32,800 bases of DNA from an uncultured Flavobacteriaceae bacterium (GCA_938009735.1 CALLIG010000053.1:1-32800), one strand, 5' to 3'; shown: positions 8,796 to 19,318, numbered from the stretch's first letter. A program made the numbers and translations. Notes: generated from the sequence alone by a model not told the origin.

Positions 8796-9380
8796 CTACC
8801 ATGGGAACGTATCAATCAACATGGGTATTGTTATAAGGATGATCAAAATGGAGCTAAATGTTGTAAAAACTTCAGCTTTTATTTTAACATTAGAAAGAAT
8901 TAGATAAGAAATTGCCAATACTGAAAGTACAATCATCACTTGTGAAATTTCTATGCCCGTTGCAAAGCCCAATAAAGCAGGAAGCTTTTCTTCTTCTTCA
9001 GCCATCAACATATTGAAATAATTACTAAAGCCAAATCCATGTACTAATCCAAAAAAAGCAGTAGCGAAAATGTGCAAACCTGATCTTTTGTTAAGCATTG
9101 TATACTTCACATAGATCAAATTAAAAATTGCCGTGCCAAATATCGTAACCGGAATTAAAAATTCTATCAAAGCAACATTAATTGCCACCACTTGATAAGC
9201 AGATAAAAATAAAGAGAGGCAATGTGTAATTGTAAATATGGTCGCCAACAACACTACTTTTTTCCAACTTTTAAAGGTAAATGGTAGCGCTAAAGCAATC
9301 AAAAATAAAATATGATCATAAGCGGAAAGATCAAGTACATGATTTAGGCCCATTTTTATGTAGAAAATGAAATCTTGCAT
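8796..9380 (-). CDS. HupE/UreJ family membrane protein
   Basis: GLNHVLDLSAYDHILFLIALALPF and GLVHGFGFSNYF motifs, multi-TM. Confidence 0.87.
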   Translation of the reverse strand: MQDFIFYIKMGLNHVLDLSAYDHILFLIALALPFTFKSWKKVVLLATIFTITHCLSLFLSAYQVVAINVALIEFLIPVTIFGTAIFNLIYVKYTMLNKRSGLHIFATAFFGLVHGFGFSNYFNMLMAEEEEKLPALLGFATGIEISQVMIVLSVLAISYLILSNVKIKAEVFTTFSSILIILITIPMLIDTFPW

Positions 9381-9400
9381 TGATTTTGGTATTGTGTTTA

Positions 9401-10135
9401 TTAGAGGCCTCGTTCTTTTTGAATAGTTTCGTAGGCTTTCTGAACTTCTTTAAACTTCTCTTCTGCCCCTTTTTTTATAGCCTCATTCTCTGTATTCACC
9501 CTGTCTGGATGATATTTCTTTGCCATTGTGCGATAAGCCTTTTTGATTTGATCAGCCGTTGCTGTTTTTTCAATTTCTAAAATCTTATATGCCGTATCTG
9601 CTGACTTAATAAACATGGCCTTAATACTTTCTAAATCACGATAAGAAATTTTTAAATAACCTGCAATTTCTTGTATTTTATTAATTTCAGACGAGCTAAC
9701 AACACCATCTGCTTGTGCTATGCCGAATAAAAAGTGCAATAATTGTAATCGCACCTCATAACGCGTTCGTTGGTTCAAAAAAGCACAGACCCTTTGCGCG
9801 GAAATTTCACGATTCTTATTTATCTCATTAAATGTTCTGAAAATTGCGTTCGCCTTAGCTTTGCCATAAGTTTGTACGAAATATTGTCGGACATAATCCA
9901 TTTCTGTCTGACTAACTTTTCCGTCGGCTTTTATAACAATAGAGCACAATGAAAGAAGGTTGATTTCGAAATCTGCAGGTGTAACACGTTGACGCGTCAT
10001 GTCACTAAAAACACCCTTAGGCCCATTGTTCTTTTGACTAAAGCTATCTACTGCACTTCCAACAAAAAAACCTAAAATGGCTCCAGGATAACGGAACAAA
10101 TAATATCCTAAAACCGCCAAAACAAATTTAAACAT
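9401..10135 (-). CDS. TerB-like + C-terminal J-domain protein (DjlA-like)
   Basis: N-terminal TM, TerB region ([35 protein letters not shown]), C-terminal Dna[32 protein letters not shown]. Confidence 0.92.
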   Translation of the reverse strand: MFKFVLAVLGYYLFRYPGAILGFFVGSAVDSFSQKNNGPKGVFSDMTRQRVTPADFEINLLSLCSIVIKADGKVSQTEMDYVRQYFVQTYGKAKANAIFRTFNEINKNREISAQRVCAFLNQRTRYEVRLQLLHFLFGIAQADGVVSSSEINKIQEIAGYLKISYRDLESIKAMFIKSADTAYKILEIEKTATADQIKKAYRTMAKKYHPDRVNTENEAIKKGAEEKFKEVQKAYETIQKERGL

Positions 10136-10300
10136 GAACTATTTGGTTTTCGCCAAAGATATTAAATGAGGAGAAAGTATATAGAGAAAAGTGAAGAGTT
10201 TAGCTTAATAAGCCTTTCTATGATTCTAATATCCCTTTTTAAACTACTCTAATTATCCTAACTCAAAGTTAAGGTTTATTAAAAAATACGACAAAACCCG

Positions 10301-10308
10301 TATCTTTG
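10301..10308 (+). promoter_or_regulatory. -7 element (TAnnTTTG) of bacilliredoxin gene
   Basis: TATCTTTG, 26 bp upstream of ATG 10335; no clear -33 seen. Confidence 0.5.
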
Positions 10309-10334
10309 AAGTCTGAATAATAAATAGATAGACT

Positions 10335-10745
10335 ATGTATCCTGCAGAATTAGTAAAACCAATGAGAGACGACTTAGCAATGGCTGGGTTTGAAGAATTA
10401 TATACAGCTGAATCAGTTGAAAAAGCAATTAGCCAAGAAGGAACTACCCTAGTAGTAGTAAATTCGGTTTGTGGCTGTGCTGCTGCTAACGCAAGGCCAG
10501 CGGCTAAAATGAGCTTGCAAAACGACAAAAAACCGGATCATGCGGTTACTGTATTTGCTGGTGTTGATAAAGAAGCAGTTGATGCTGCTCGTAATTTGAT
10601 GATTCCTTTCCCTCCATCATCACCAAGTATGGCGTTGTTTAAAAATGGAGAATTGGTTCATATGATCGAACGTCACCATATTGAAGGTCGACCTGCTGAA
10701 TTAATAGCAGAGAACTTAACTGCTGCTTACAACGAATTCTGTTAA
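10335..10745 (+). CDS. BrxA/BrxB (YphP/YqiW) family bacilliredoxin
   Basis: MYPAELVKPMRDDLAMAGFEEL and active-site NSVCGCAAANARPA; HHIEGRPAE. Confidence 0.95.
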   Translation: MYPAELVKPMRDDLAMAGFEELYTAESVEKAISQEGTTLVVVNSVCGCAAANARPAAKMSLQNDKKPDHAVTVFAGVDKEAVDAARNLMIPFPPSSPSMALFKNGELVHMIERHHIEGRPAELIAENLTAAYNEFC

Positions 10746-10770
10746 GCAACTAGTTATTATAAGAAATGCA

Positions 10771-10798
10771 AAACCGCTCAAGTTAAGAGCGGTTTTTT
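10771..10798 (+). terminator. Rho-independent terminator of bacilliredoxin gene
   Basis: AAACCGCTC (10771-10779), 7-nt loop, GAGCGGTTT (10787-10795) followed by T-run. Confidence 0.88.
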
Positions 10799-10872
10799 TA
10801 TGGCTACGATTTAGATATTTTTCTATTCTTCTTTTATCTTTTCTTAGGTCTCATATAGAATCTTATTTTTGC

Positions 10873-11619
10873 ATGGTGCAAAAGCTACTGGCATATCCAT
10901 TATCTATAATTTACGTTTTCGTTTTCACGTTGACGTTGCTGATATTTCATCCTATTCAATGGGTCTGTTATAATGTATTCGGATACGCTATACATGGTAA
11001 GAGTGTAGCATTAATGAATTTAAGCTTAATGCGCTGCAGTCATCTTTTAGGTGGCACTTATGCCTTTAATAACAATCAAAATTTACCAACTGATAGACCG
11101 CTGATTATAGTTTCTAATCATCAAAGCATGCATGATATTTCTCCAATAATTTGGTTTATGCGTAAGCACCATCCAAAGTTTGTCAGTAAAAAAGAACTAG
11201 GTAGAGGCTACCCAAGTGTTTCATATAATCTAAGAGTTGGTGGTTCTGCTCTAATTGACAGAGATGACAAAAAACAGTCCTTACAAGAAATCGCTAAACT
11301 GGGAAAATACATTGAGAAGCATAATAGAAGTGCTGTGATTTTTCCTGAAGGAACGCGAAGCAGAAATGGTCACCCAAAACCTTTCAAACCTACCGGAATA
11401 AAGCTACTAATGAAAAATGCTCCTTCCGCACTAATAGTCCCTATAAGTATTAATAATTCTTGGAAAATGCTCAAGTACGGCAAATTTCCGGTTGGTTTAT
11501 TAAGTCATATTACTTTTGATGTGCAACCAGCTATTGCAATCGAAGGTGATCTAGATGAAATAATAGCTAAAGCTGAAGCAAGTGTAGTGTCAGGTGTAAC
11601 CTCATTCAATGACAGATAA
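10873..11619 (+). CDS. plsC: 1-acyl-sn-glycerol-3-phosphate acyltransferase (PlsC family)
   Basis: SNHQSMHDIS (HX4D-type), FPEGTRSRNG, IVPISINNSW. Confidence 0.92.
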   Translation: MVQKLLAYPLSIIYVFVFTLTLLIFHPIQWVCYNVFGYAIHGKSVALMNLSLMRCSHLLGGTYAFNNNQNLPTDRPLIIVSNHQSMHDISPIIWFMRKHHPKFVSKKELGRGYPSVSYNLRVGGSALIDRDDKKQSLQEIAKLGKYIEKHNRSAVIFPEGTRSRNGHPKPFKPTGIKLLMKNAPSALIVPISINNSWKMLKYGKFPVGLLSHITFDVQPAIAIEGDLDEIIAKAEASVVSGVTSFNDR

Positions 11620-12271
11620 AAACATAATTGAACAGACTATTGTCTTTGTGAAAAAGACCTTGCAAGGTGCTGAGGGTGGACACGATTGGTTTCACATACA
11701 TCGTGTGTTTTTAAATACACAAAGCATAGCTCGAAAAGAAAAAGTAAATCATTTGATTGTTAGTTTAGGAGCATTGCTTCACGATATTGCTGATTCAAAA
11801 TTTCATGATGGTGATGAAAGTATAGGTCCAAAAGTTGCATCTGAATTTTTGACTTCTCTGAATGTAGAACAAGAAGTAATTGACCATGTGGTTCAAATTA
11901 TTGAGAATATATCTTTCAAATCTAGTTTAGAAACTAAGCTAAAAGAAAGATTTAACTCGATTGAGCTACAAGTCGTTCAAGATGCTGATCGATTAGACGC
12001 AATTGGAGCTATTGGTATTGCACGAGCTTTTAACTACGGTGGATTCAAAAACAGGGAGCTTCACAATCCTATTGTTCCTCCAAACTTAAATATGAGTAAA
12101 GAAGAATACAAAAAATCTACAGCCCCTACTATCAATCATTTCTACGAAAAATTGCTGCTATTAAAAGACAAAATGAATACGTCGACAGGTAAGCGAATAG
12201 CACAGCAGCGGCATCAATTTATGCTTGACTATTTAGTTCAGTTTGATAACGAATGGAAAGGTAAACTATAG
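11609..12271 (+). CDS. HD domain phosphohydrolase
   Basis: GGHDWFHIHRV, LLHDIADSKFHDGD, QDADRLDAIGAIGIAR; overlaps upstream CDS by 11 bp. Confidence 0.92.
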   Translation: MTDKNIIEQTIVFVKKTLQGAEGGHDWFHIHRVFLNTQSIARKEKVNHLIVSLGALLHDIADSKFHDGDESIGPKVASEFLTSLNVEQEVIDHVVQIIENISFKSSLETKLKERFNSIELQVVQDADRLDAIGAIGIARAFNYGGFKNRELHNPIVPPNLNMSKEEYKKSTAPTINHFYEKLLLLKDKMNTSTGKRIAQQRHQFMLDYLVQFDNEWKGKL

Positions 12272-12331
12272 CAAATACCAATCTCTTCCTTTTTTGTATC
12301 TTCCTAGCACAAAATTCAATCGAAAATCAAA

Positions 12332-13756
12332 ATGCAAAGAAGAAAATTTATTAAAACATCGGCTGCTGCCTCAGCAGTATTTACTATTGTTCCCAGCTTT
12401 GTAATGGGTAAAAATCATGTGCCACCAAGTGACACTCTCTATGTTGGTGCTTTTGGCGTTGGTGGTCGAGGTGCTGGAGTTATGAATGGAATGAATGACA
12501 CTAAAAAAGTAAAGTTTGTTACCCTTTGTGATGTTGATGACCGAAGAGCCGCTGATACCTATAAAAAATATCCGAAGGCAAAACGATATAAAGATTATAG
12601 AAAAGTATATGATAAGCACTTAAGTGAAATTGATGCAGTTATGGTGGCGACGCCTGATCACATGCATGCTTCTATTGCGTTACCATTTATGCGTGCTAAA
12701 AAACATGCTTATGTTGAAAAACCACTAACACATAATATTAATGAAGCCCGATTGATGACTACTGTTGCCAAAGAAAATGGCATTGTAACACAAATGGGAA
12801 ATCAAGGTGCTTCTAGTGCTGGAAGTCGTGAAGCTAAAGAGTGGATTGATTCTGGTGTTATTGGAAAAATATATAAAGTAGATTGCTGGACGAATCGCCC
12901 CGTATGGCCACAGGGTGTTCCTGCACCTACAGAAAAACAAGCTATTCCTAAAGGATTAGATTGGGATTTATGGTTAGGCGCTGCTGCAATGCGAGACTAC
13001 AACGCTGCTTATTTACCTTTCAAATGGAGAGGTTTTTGGGATTTTGGTACGGGAGCCCTTGGTGACATGGGATGCCATATTATGGAAACTCCTTTCGGAG
13101 TATTAGATCTTGGCTATCCTACAGAAGCTGAAGCTAGTTGCACCACCAATTGGGTGGGTGACTTTGTAGAAGCAGATTATAGCGCTTCTTGTCCGGCTTC
13201 ATCAATTGTACGTTTGAAATTCAATACAGAAGCCCACGGAGACATTGCCTTAAATTGGTATGACGGTGGATTATTACCTGATCTTCCGGACGAATTAAAA
13301 GATGGAGAAAAGATTGGTGATGGAGGTGGTGGATCTATCTTTTACGGTACCAAAGGTATTTTGGTCGCTGACACTTACTCACGAAATGCAAGATTATTAC
13401 CAAGTTCAAATATGGACTTATTTAACTCGCCGAAACCCTATCTGAAAAGAATAGAAGGTGATACCGACGGACACCAAAACAATTTCGTAGAAGGTTGTTT
13501 AAATGGTGTTGAAACTTCATCAGATTTTAAACGTTCTGGACCATTAACTGAAGCTGTTTTAATGGGGAATTTAGCCATTAAAGCATTTCAATATAAAAAG
13601 TTTAAACCTGGCAAAAAAGCAGGAGACTGGGACCCATTTGAGTACCCAGGAAGACGCAAAATCTTATGGGATGGGGCAAACATGAAAGTAACCAATTGGG
13701 ATATGGCCAATGAATGGGTGAAAGGAAAATATCGAAAAGGCTGGGAGTTGTCTTAA
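12332..13756 (+). CDS. Gfo/Idh/MocA family oxidoreductase with Tat-type signal
   Basis: MQRRKFIKTSAAASAVF twin-arginine signal; GVGGRGAGVMNG nucleotide-binding loop; VATPDHMHASIALPFMRAKKHAYVEKPLTH. Confidence 0.93.
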   Translation: MQRRKFIKTSAAASAVFTIVPSFVMGKNHVPPSDTLYVGAFGVGGRGAGVMNGMNDTKKVKFVTLCDVDDRRAADTYKKYPKAKRYKDYRKVYDKHLSEIDAVMVATPDHMHASIALPFMRAKKHAYVEKPLTHNINEARLMTTVAKENGIVTQMGNQGASSAGSREAKEWIDSGVIGKIYKVDCWTNRPVWPQGVPAPTEKQAIPKGLDWDLWLGAAAMRDYNAAYLPFKWRGFWDFGTGALGDMGCHIMETPFGVLDLGYPTEAEASCTTNWVGDFVEADYSASCPASSIVRLKFNTEAHGDIALNWYDGGLLPDLPDELKDGEKIGDGGGGSIFYGTKGILVADTYSRNARLLPSSNMDLFNSPKPYLKRIEGDTDGHQNNFVEGCLNGVETSSDFKRSGPLTEAVLMGNLAIKAFQYKKFKPGKKAGDWDPFEYPGRRKILWDGANMKVTNWDMANEWVKGKYRKGWELS

Positions 13757-13769
13757 AGCTTATTTTTTA

Positions 13770-13815
13770 ATAGAAAAGCCTGCCATTTATCTAACTAATT
13801 GGAAGGCTTTTCTAT
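13770..13815. terminator. Bidirectional terminator-like hairpin between convergent genes
   Basis: ATAGAAAAGCCT (13770-13781) pairs with AGGCTTTTCTAT (13804-13815). Confidence 0.7.
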
Positions 13816-13848
13816 TATTTACCTAGTTCTTAATATCGTATAATGCTA

Positions 13849-15423
13849 TTATTTCGTAGGAGAGCTAGTCGCCCCAGCAAAAGTTACTCGTACTAATTGT
13901 TTTTTAGTACCACGTTTCGCATAGAAAATTAATTTATCTGTAGTCTTATTTATAAGTGGTCTTGAAACCATTATAGGCAAACGGACTTCTTTGTCATCAA
14001 TTAATTTTTCGTGCGATAGATTACCTGTTTCATCAATTTTGATTACAAACATATTGGGGTTTCTACTAAAACCTTGTTTGAAAATAATACGATCTTTCCC
14101 TAATTTTTTAGGGTTCTCACCTGAATTGATAAAGAAGTACATATCATCTCCTTGTCCATATGCCGTATAAGAAGCATAAGCGGCATCGCCTTGGGTTACT
14201 TCAGCCTTATTGATATTACGTGCCCAAAGCATTGCTCCAGATGCATTCATCTTTGCACATACAATATCATTGTAATGATAGCGGTTTACTTTTCTCGAAC
14301 CATTACCATTAAAATCTTCTCCTTCGGTAACAAAATATTCTTCCGCACTAAAAATGATATCGTTACTTGCTGTAATATGTACATCTTTAAATATCAAATT
14401 TTTGATTTCCGCATCAACTTCACGACCAAATTTATCTAACATAAATTGATCTGAAAACGGATTGTACTTGCTACTCTCAATAGCTAATGTAGTCGGGTTC
14501 AATTTAAAATGAGCTAAGCCATTATATCGATTATCTTTTCTGTCGGCATAAAAACCAACAACGATTAACTCGTTTTTAGATACTATCGGTTTCAAAGATT
14601 CTGAAAATCTCCCTGGTTCAGCAAATTCTTGAATTTGATGACCTTGATTAGTTACTCGAACCAATTCATATTGAAAACGTCTCTCTTTCACATCAAAACG
14701 TCTTTTTTTGAAAAACGCTTTTCCCATAAAATATGCAGTTTTAAAATCTTTAGATACTGCTATGTTTTCAAAAGCATAATTCTTCTCTTCGGTTTGTGGA
14801 GTAAAGTCATGTTCTATTTGTTTTTTCAAATCTGTACCAAACAAATACATAGTATACTTTTCATCTTTGCCAGCTCTGTGTTGAGCAGTAATGGCAAAAG
14901 CTGATTTTTCTTTATTGAAATGAACGGCAGTTGAAAATCCGTTACCGAAATTTCGGTTGTATTTATTTACTGCTAAAGGATTCAGAACTTCTTTTGAGGG
15001 AATTGTAAGTAATTTTCGCTCGGTAAAATTAAACTCATCTAACGGACTTTGATGCACTACATATTGATAAGCCATCTCCTTGTCATTGTATTTTAACTCT
15101 AACAAATACAACTGTCCATTTTTAATAAAACCATCAACCATGTACTGACCAGCATACTTATTGTTATACTCTTCAACCAAGTTCATGTCAGCATCGTACA
15201 TTTCAATAAAGTGGCCTTTAGCCCTAAGAGGCATACCACCATAATAAGTGCGCACAATAACGGTATGATCGTTTTCAGAGCCGTTGATACTTAGAACCGT
15301 AGAATATTTATACCTATCGGAATAATTTTCTCCGAGACTATAATTCACAGCAATATCTTGCGCTTTCACGAAGCAAAAAGCAGCAAGAAAAAGTAGTAGA
15401 AACAAACTTTTTCGAGTATTCAT
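13849..15423 (-). CDS. Hypothetical secreted protein (524 aa)
   Basis: Signal peptide MNTRKSLFLLLFLAAFCFVKAQ; family not recognised. Confidence 0.75.
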   Translation of the reverse strand: MNTRKSLFLLLFLAAFCFVKAQDIAVNYSLGENYSDRYKYSTVLSINGSENDHTVIVRTYYGGMPLRAKGHFIEMYDADMNLVEEYNNKYAGQYMVDGFIKNGQLYLLELKYNDKEMAYQYVVHQSPLDEFNFTERKLLTIPSKEVLNPLAVNKYNRNFGNGFSTAVHFNKEKSAFAITAQHRAGKDEKYTMYLFGTDLKKQIEHDFTPQTEEKNYAFENIAVSKDFKTAYFMGKAFFKKRRFDVKERRFQYELVRVTNQGHQIQEFAEPGRFSESLKPIVSKNELIVVGFYADRKDNRYNGLAHFKLNPTTLAIESSKYNPFSDQFMLDKFGREVDAEIKNLIFKDVHITASNDIIFSAEEYFVTEGEDFNGNGSRKVNRYHYNDIVCAKMNASGAMLWARNINKAEVTQGDAAYASYTAYGQGDDMYFFINSGENPKKLGKDRIIFKQGFSRNPNMFVIKIDETGNLSHEKLIDDKEVRLPIMVSRPLINKTTDKLIFYAKRGTKKQLVRVTFAGATSSPTK

Positions 15424-15441
15424 AAGTAGGATTTAAAAATG

Positions 15442-16224
15442 CTATGCGCCGGGGAAATTCGCTTTCCTTTTTTCTAAAAAGGCGGATGTACCTTCTTCGA
15501 AATCGGCAGTACCGAAACATTTGCCAAAGGCTTTGATTTCGGCAGCATAACCGTTAGTATCATGATTAAAACCGCTATTTATTGCTTTTATTGCATGACC
15601 AATAGCCACCGATGAATTATTAACTATTTTACCAGCCAATTTCTCGCAAAGACCGAGTAATTCTTCTTGAGGCACTACATAATTTACCAAACCATAACTT
15701 AAGGCCTTATTTGCATCAATCATTCCGGCAGTCATAATCATTTCCATAGCACGACCCTTACCAACAAGTTGCGGCAAACGTTGTGTGCCACCATAACCTG
15801 GAATAACGCCTAAAGAGACCTCTGGAAGTCCCATACGAGCATTATCACTTGCTACTCTAAAATGGCAAGACATTGCCAGTTCAAGGCCTCCACCCAAGGC
15901 AAAGCCATTTACTGCTGCAATGACCGGTGTAGCAAGATTTTCAATCAAATCAAATAACTGCTTTTGTCCTTTTTCAGCTAATTTACCTCCTTCTTTGACC
16001 GAAAAATTAGCAAACTCCGAGATATCTGCACCCGCAACAAAAGCCTTTTCACCACTCCCCGTAAGGATGATGACTTTAATTTCACTATCCTCATCTAAGC
16101 TTTTGCAAGCCTTACTTAATTCTTTAATCGTTTCTTTATTTAAAGCATTTAATTTGCTTGGACGATTTATGGTTATTGTTGCGATGGGACTTTGCTCTTC
16201 TACTAGAATATTATTATAATTCAT
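15442..16224 (-). CDS. Enoyl-CoA hydratase/isomerase (crotonase) family, 3-hydroxybutyryl-CoA dehydratase-like
   Basis: AGADISEF, GFALGGGLELAMSCHFRVA, PEVSLGVIPGYGGTQRLPQLVGKGRAMEMI. Start at internal ATG 16224 removes the overlap with PhzF. Confidence 0.93.
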   Translation of the reverse strand: MNYNNILVEEQSPIATITINRPSKLNALNKETIKELSKACKSLDEDSEIKVIILTGSGEKAFVAGADISEFANFSVKEGGKLAEKGQKQLFDLIENLATPVIAAVNGFALGGGLELAMSCHFRVASDNARMGLPEVSLGVIPGYGGTQRLPQLVGKGRAMEMIMTAGMIDANKALSYGLVNYVVPQEELLGLCEKLAGKIVNNSSVAIGHAIKAINSGFNHDTNGYAAEIKAFGKCFGTADFEEGTSAFLEKRKANFPGA

Positions 16225-16234
16225 ATTACAGGTT

Positions 16235-17152
16235 TTAAATTGACCACATTCCTTCACTTACAGGAACTACTTGGCCTCCAACTTTTAGTTTGTATTGATT
16301 ATCATTACGTTCTCCATTCAAATATAAAATAGACTTTCGATTCATTTCAAAGCCTTGTTCTACAATAACTGACTGCGTAGCACCTTCATGTTTTAATAAA
16401 TATGCTAAAAAACAACCATTCGCACTTCCCGTAGCGGCATCTTCCCAAATAGCGTCACCTTCTAGAACAAACATTCTGGTGTGATAGTCGTTTTCTTTTT
16501 CTATAGTCTCTCTCGTGACAAAAAATAAACTTGTTGTCAAGCTAAGTTTGTTATTACTTTTATATAATTTTTGTTCTTTTAAGAATTGCTCTACCTTTTC
16601 ATTGTTCAGTTTTACTTTTTCTATGCTGGCTAAATCTTTAAGGAAAATAATCAAATAAGGCAAGCCTGTATTTACATGCTGAATAGGCATTGAAATATCC
16701 AAAGAATTCATAGGAATATTAAACGCTTCAGAAACGGATTGAGCATTATAGCTTTCTCCAAAATCTGGTTGTGCTTGCTGCATGGTAAACCGACTTTCAT
16801 TAAGCTTTTCAGGATGATCAATCTCAACTGGAATATCACCCTTTTTGAGACGAAGGGTAATTTTATGTAGAGGTTTTTCAATAAAGTGTTTTGCAAGAAT
16901 ATAAGTCGTTCCTAATGTTGGATGACCTGCAAAAGGCACTTCATATTCGGTAGTAAAAATGCGAACTTCAAAACTTCCATCCGCCTCAATACTTCTAATA
17001 AAGGTGCTTTCAGCAAAATTGATTTCCCTAGTAATCTGCAACATCCGTTCTGATGATAGTTGTTGTTCCAAATCAACAAATACTGCAAGTTGATTACCTG
17101 CATATTTCTCTTTGGCAAAAACATCTAAAATGTAAAATTTGATTGCTGACAT
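16235..17152 (-). CDS. PhzF family phenazine biosynthesis-like protein (isomerase/epimerase)
   Basis: FYILDVFAKEKYAGNQLAVF, NFAESTF, IFTTEYEVPFAGHPTLGT, AATGSANGCFLAYLL. Confidence 0.94.
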   Translation of the reverse strand: MSAIKFYILDVFAKEKYAGNQLAVFVDLEQQLSSERMLQITREINFAESTFIRSIEADGSFEVRIFTTEYEVPFAGHPTLGTTYILAKHFIEKPLHKITLRLKKGDIPVEIDHPEKLNESRFTMQQAQPDFGESYNAQSVSEAFNIPMNSLDISMPIQHVNTGLPYLIIFLKDLASIEKVKLNNEKVEQFLKEQKLYKSNNKLSLTTSLFFVTRETIEKENDYHTRMFVLEGDAIWEDAATGSANGCFLAYLLKHEGATQSVIVEQGFEMNRKSILYLNGERNDNQYKLKVGGQVVPVSEGMWSI

Positions 17153-17156
17153 AGTT

Positions 17157-18620
17157 TTAAGGTTCTATGACTTCTTCACGTGGAAACCGGACTGTAAAAA
17201 CAGTTCCTTTTTCAGGTTGAGATGTGAAATCTATGCTTCCTTTATAACTTTCTACTATATTTTTAACCATGCCAAGACCAAGACCCATACCACTAGATTT
17301 TGTAGTAAACTTAGGTTCGAAGATTTTATCTCTAAACTCATCTGCGATACCTACGCCATTATCAGCTACAGATAGTTTTACAAAATTAGTTTCAGAAGCG
17401 ACTGAAACCAAAATTCTTGGCGCTTCGACTTCTGGCACCGCTTGAATCGCATTTTTTACCAGATTAGTTACAACTCGAATCAGTTGTGTGCGGTCAAGTT
17501 TAGCTATTATTTCTTCTTCATCAGAAATAAAATGAATATAATCTTCGGTGAAAATATCTAAGGCCAACTTTACAATTTTGACCACATTCAAAGTCTCATT
17601 CTGTTGTGCAGGCATCTGAGCAAAATTTGAAAAGGCCGATGCTATATTACTCATGGTATCGATTTGCTGAATTAATGTTTTTGAGTATTCAGCAACTTTT
17701 TTATCTACATCAGGGTCGTTTGGGTCGAATTTACGCTCGAACATTTGAATGCTTAAACGCATTGGTGTTAATGGATTTTTAATCTCATGCGCCACTTGTT
17801 TTGCCATCTCACGCCAAGCTTGTTCTCTTTCGCCACGTGCCAATTTTGCAGCACTTTGCTCTAACTCATCAATCATGGCATTATAAGAATCAACAAGCTT
17901 TCCAATTTCTGAGCTTGGGTCTTCGATGAAGATCTTTTCGTTTCGTTTGGTGAGGTCCGTTTTATGCATCATATCAGAAACCGTCTCTAACGATCTCGTG
18001 ATATATTTTGAAATAAAATATGCCAAACCAACCGCTACTAATAGCATCAATAAACATACTGTACCCAGCCTGATTAGAATTTCACGGAGCTCTCTATCAT
18101 AAAATGAATTGTCTTCGTAATAGGGTAAATTCAATATGCCGATGGGCTTAAACCGCTTATCTGTGATATAGGTATATGAAGCTTGGTATTGATCGCCAAC
18201 TGCAGAATTACGTTCGACATACCTTTTTTCAGCACTTGATTCTAAATGATTCAATATCTCTACATCAAGACAATTCGATTGTGTTTCTATTTCAAATTTA
18301 GGTCTCGAGCTTTTAATTAATGTTCCGTCAAGATCATAAATATTAAATGGTGCGGATAAGACATCTGAAATTTGATAAATCTCATCTTTGAAAATCAACC
18401 CTAAATATTCTGTCGTTTGTGGATATGTGGTTTTCTTCAAGGAAAAATTTACACTCTGTTTTACCTGATCCTCTTTTTTACCAAGTCGAACTTTGTGATA
18501 ATCTTTGGTTTGTTCACGGTATTGATAAAAGGTAACTCCGGCAATCAATACGGACGAAATCATCACCAAAACAATCATGGTAACAAAAATGCGTGTTCTA
18601 AGTGAAAAGTTTTTGAACAA
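17157..18620 (-). CDS. HAMP-containing sensor histidine kinase (NtrY-like C-terminal core)
   Basis: Two TMs, HAMP segment, H-box EMAKQVAHEIKNPLTPMRLSIQ, NLVKNAIQAV, VADNGVGIADE, GLGLGMVKNIVE. Confidence 0.93.
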   Translation of the reverse strand: MFKNFSLRTRIFVTMIVLVMISSVLIAGVTFYQYREQTKDYHKVRLGKKEDQVKQSVNFSLKKTTYPQTTEYLGLIFKDEIYQISDVLSAPFNIYDLDGTLIKSSRPKFEIETQSNCLDVEILNHLESSAEKRYVERNSAVGDQYQASYTYITDKRFKPIGILNLPYYEDNSFYDRELREILIRLGTVCLLMLLVAVGLAYFISKYITRSLETVSDMMHKTDLTKRNEKIFIEDPSSEIGKLVDSYNAMIDELEQSAAKLARGEREQAWREMAKQVAHEIKNPLTPMRLSIQMFERKFDPNDPDVDKKVAEYSKTLIQQIDTMSNIASAFSNFAQMPAQQNETLNVVKIVKLALDIFTEDYIHFISDEEEIIAKLDRTQLIRVVTNLVKNAIQAVPEVEAPRILVSVASETNFVKLSVADNGVGIADEFRDKIFEPKFTTKSSGMGLGLGMVKNIVESYKGSIDFTSQPEKGTVFTVRFPREEVIEP

Positions 18621-18639
18621 TTGTTTAGGAGTTTGAACT

Positions 18640-18647
18640 CAAAGGTA
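18640..18647 (-). promoter_or_regulatory. -7 element (TAnnTTTG) of histidine kinase gene
   Basis: Reverse complement reads TACCTTTG, 20 bp upstream of ATG 18620. Confidence 0.45.
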
Positions 18648-18772
18648 GCAAATATCGCACCAAAATTTGAGTGCAATATTTACAGTCGTAGTAACCCTTT
18701 TTTAATGCGATGATGTCAAAGTTGTTAGTTAATTATCTTAAAAGCCACTTCCGACTACAAACTTATTCATGC

Positions 18773-19318
18773 CTAAGGGTTCTTTCCGCGAATTCGCTTA
18801 TATAAACGGATTCCTAACATCAATATTACTCCAAGTACAATGATTCCTATTACGCCAAAAACCCAGTTGATAGCACTTTTTAAAACGACTAGGAATATCA
18901 CAGCAAAGAGAATGATTGTTGCCCCTTCATTCCATATGCGCATATAATTCGAAGTATATTTAACTTCATCGCGTTGCAATTGTTTGAAAATTTGATGGTT
19001 TCTGATATGATAGACCCAAAGTAATACTACAAAACCGAGCTTTACATGCATCCAAGATTGCTGTAATAATGCAGGTTGCAAAACCAATAATATAATTGCA
19101 AATAAAGTACATAAAATTGCGGATGGCCAAGTGATAATTGTCCAAAGTCTTTTAGACATTAACTGCAATTGAGGCGTTAATATTTCTCTTTCTGGAGATC
19201 GCTTTTGTGAGGCTTCAATATGATAAATAAACAAGCGAGGAATATAAAATAAGCCCGCAAACCAAGTCACCACAAAAATGAGGTGTAATGCTTTTATGTA
19301 ATTATAATATTCCATCAT
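18773..19318 (-). CDS. HemJ/CopD-like membrane protein (putative protoporphyrinogen oxidase)
   Basis: YYNYIKALHLIFVVTWFAGLFYIPRLFIYHIEA and MHVKLGFVVLLWVYH are HemJ-like motifs. Confidence 0.85.
   Translation of the reverse strand: MMEYYNYIKALHLIFVVTWFAGLFYIPRLFIYHIEASQKRSPEREILTPQLQLMSKRLWTIITWPSAILCTLFAIILLVLQPALLQQSWMHVKLGFVVLLWVYHIRNHQIFKQLQRDEVKYTSNYMRIWNEGATIILFAVIFLVVLKSAINWVFGVIGIIVLGVILMLGIRLYKRIRGKNP

Noticed and set aside
8701-8907. 68-aa + strand ORF spanning the dCMP deaminase/HupE gap
   Set aside because: Mostly antisense to the HupE/UreJ C-terminus; no independent support.
8796-9380. HupE/UreJ as a sign of a nickel hydrogenase or urease locus
   Set aside because: No hydrogenase, urease or nickel maturation genes nearby; orphan copies are expected.
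9380-9580. 66-aa + strand ORF over the TerB-DnaJ gene
   Set aside because: Antisense to the conserved J-domain; low-complexity F/L/C-rich translation.
10253-10528. 91-aa - strand ORF antisense to the bacilliredoxin gene
   Set aside because: It mirrors a clearly real gene (CGCAAANARPA motif) and has no family resemblance; shadow ORF.
16235-17152. PhzF as evidence of a phenazine biosynthetic cluster
   Set aside because: No other phz genes; PhzF-like proteins are widespread isomerases outside phenazine pathways.
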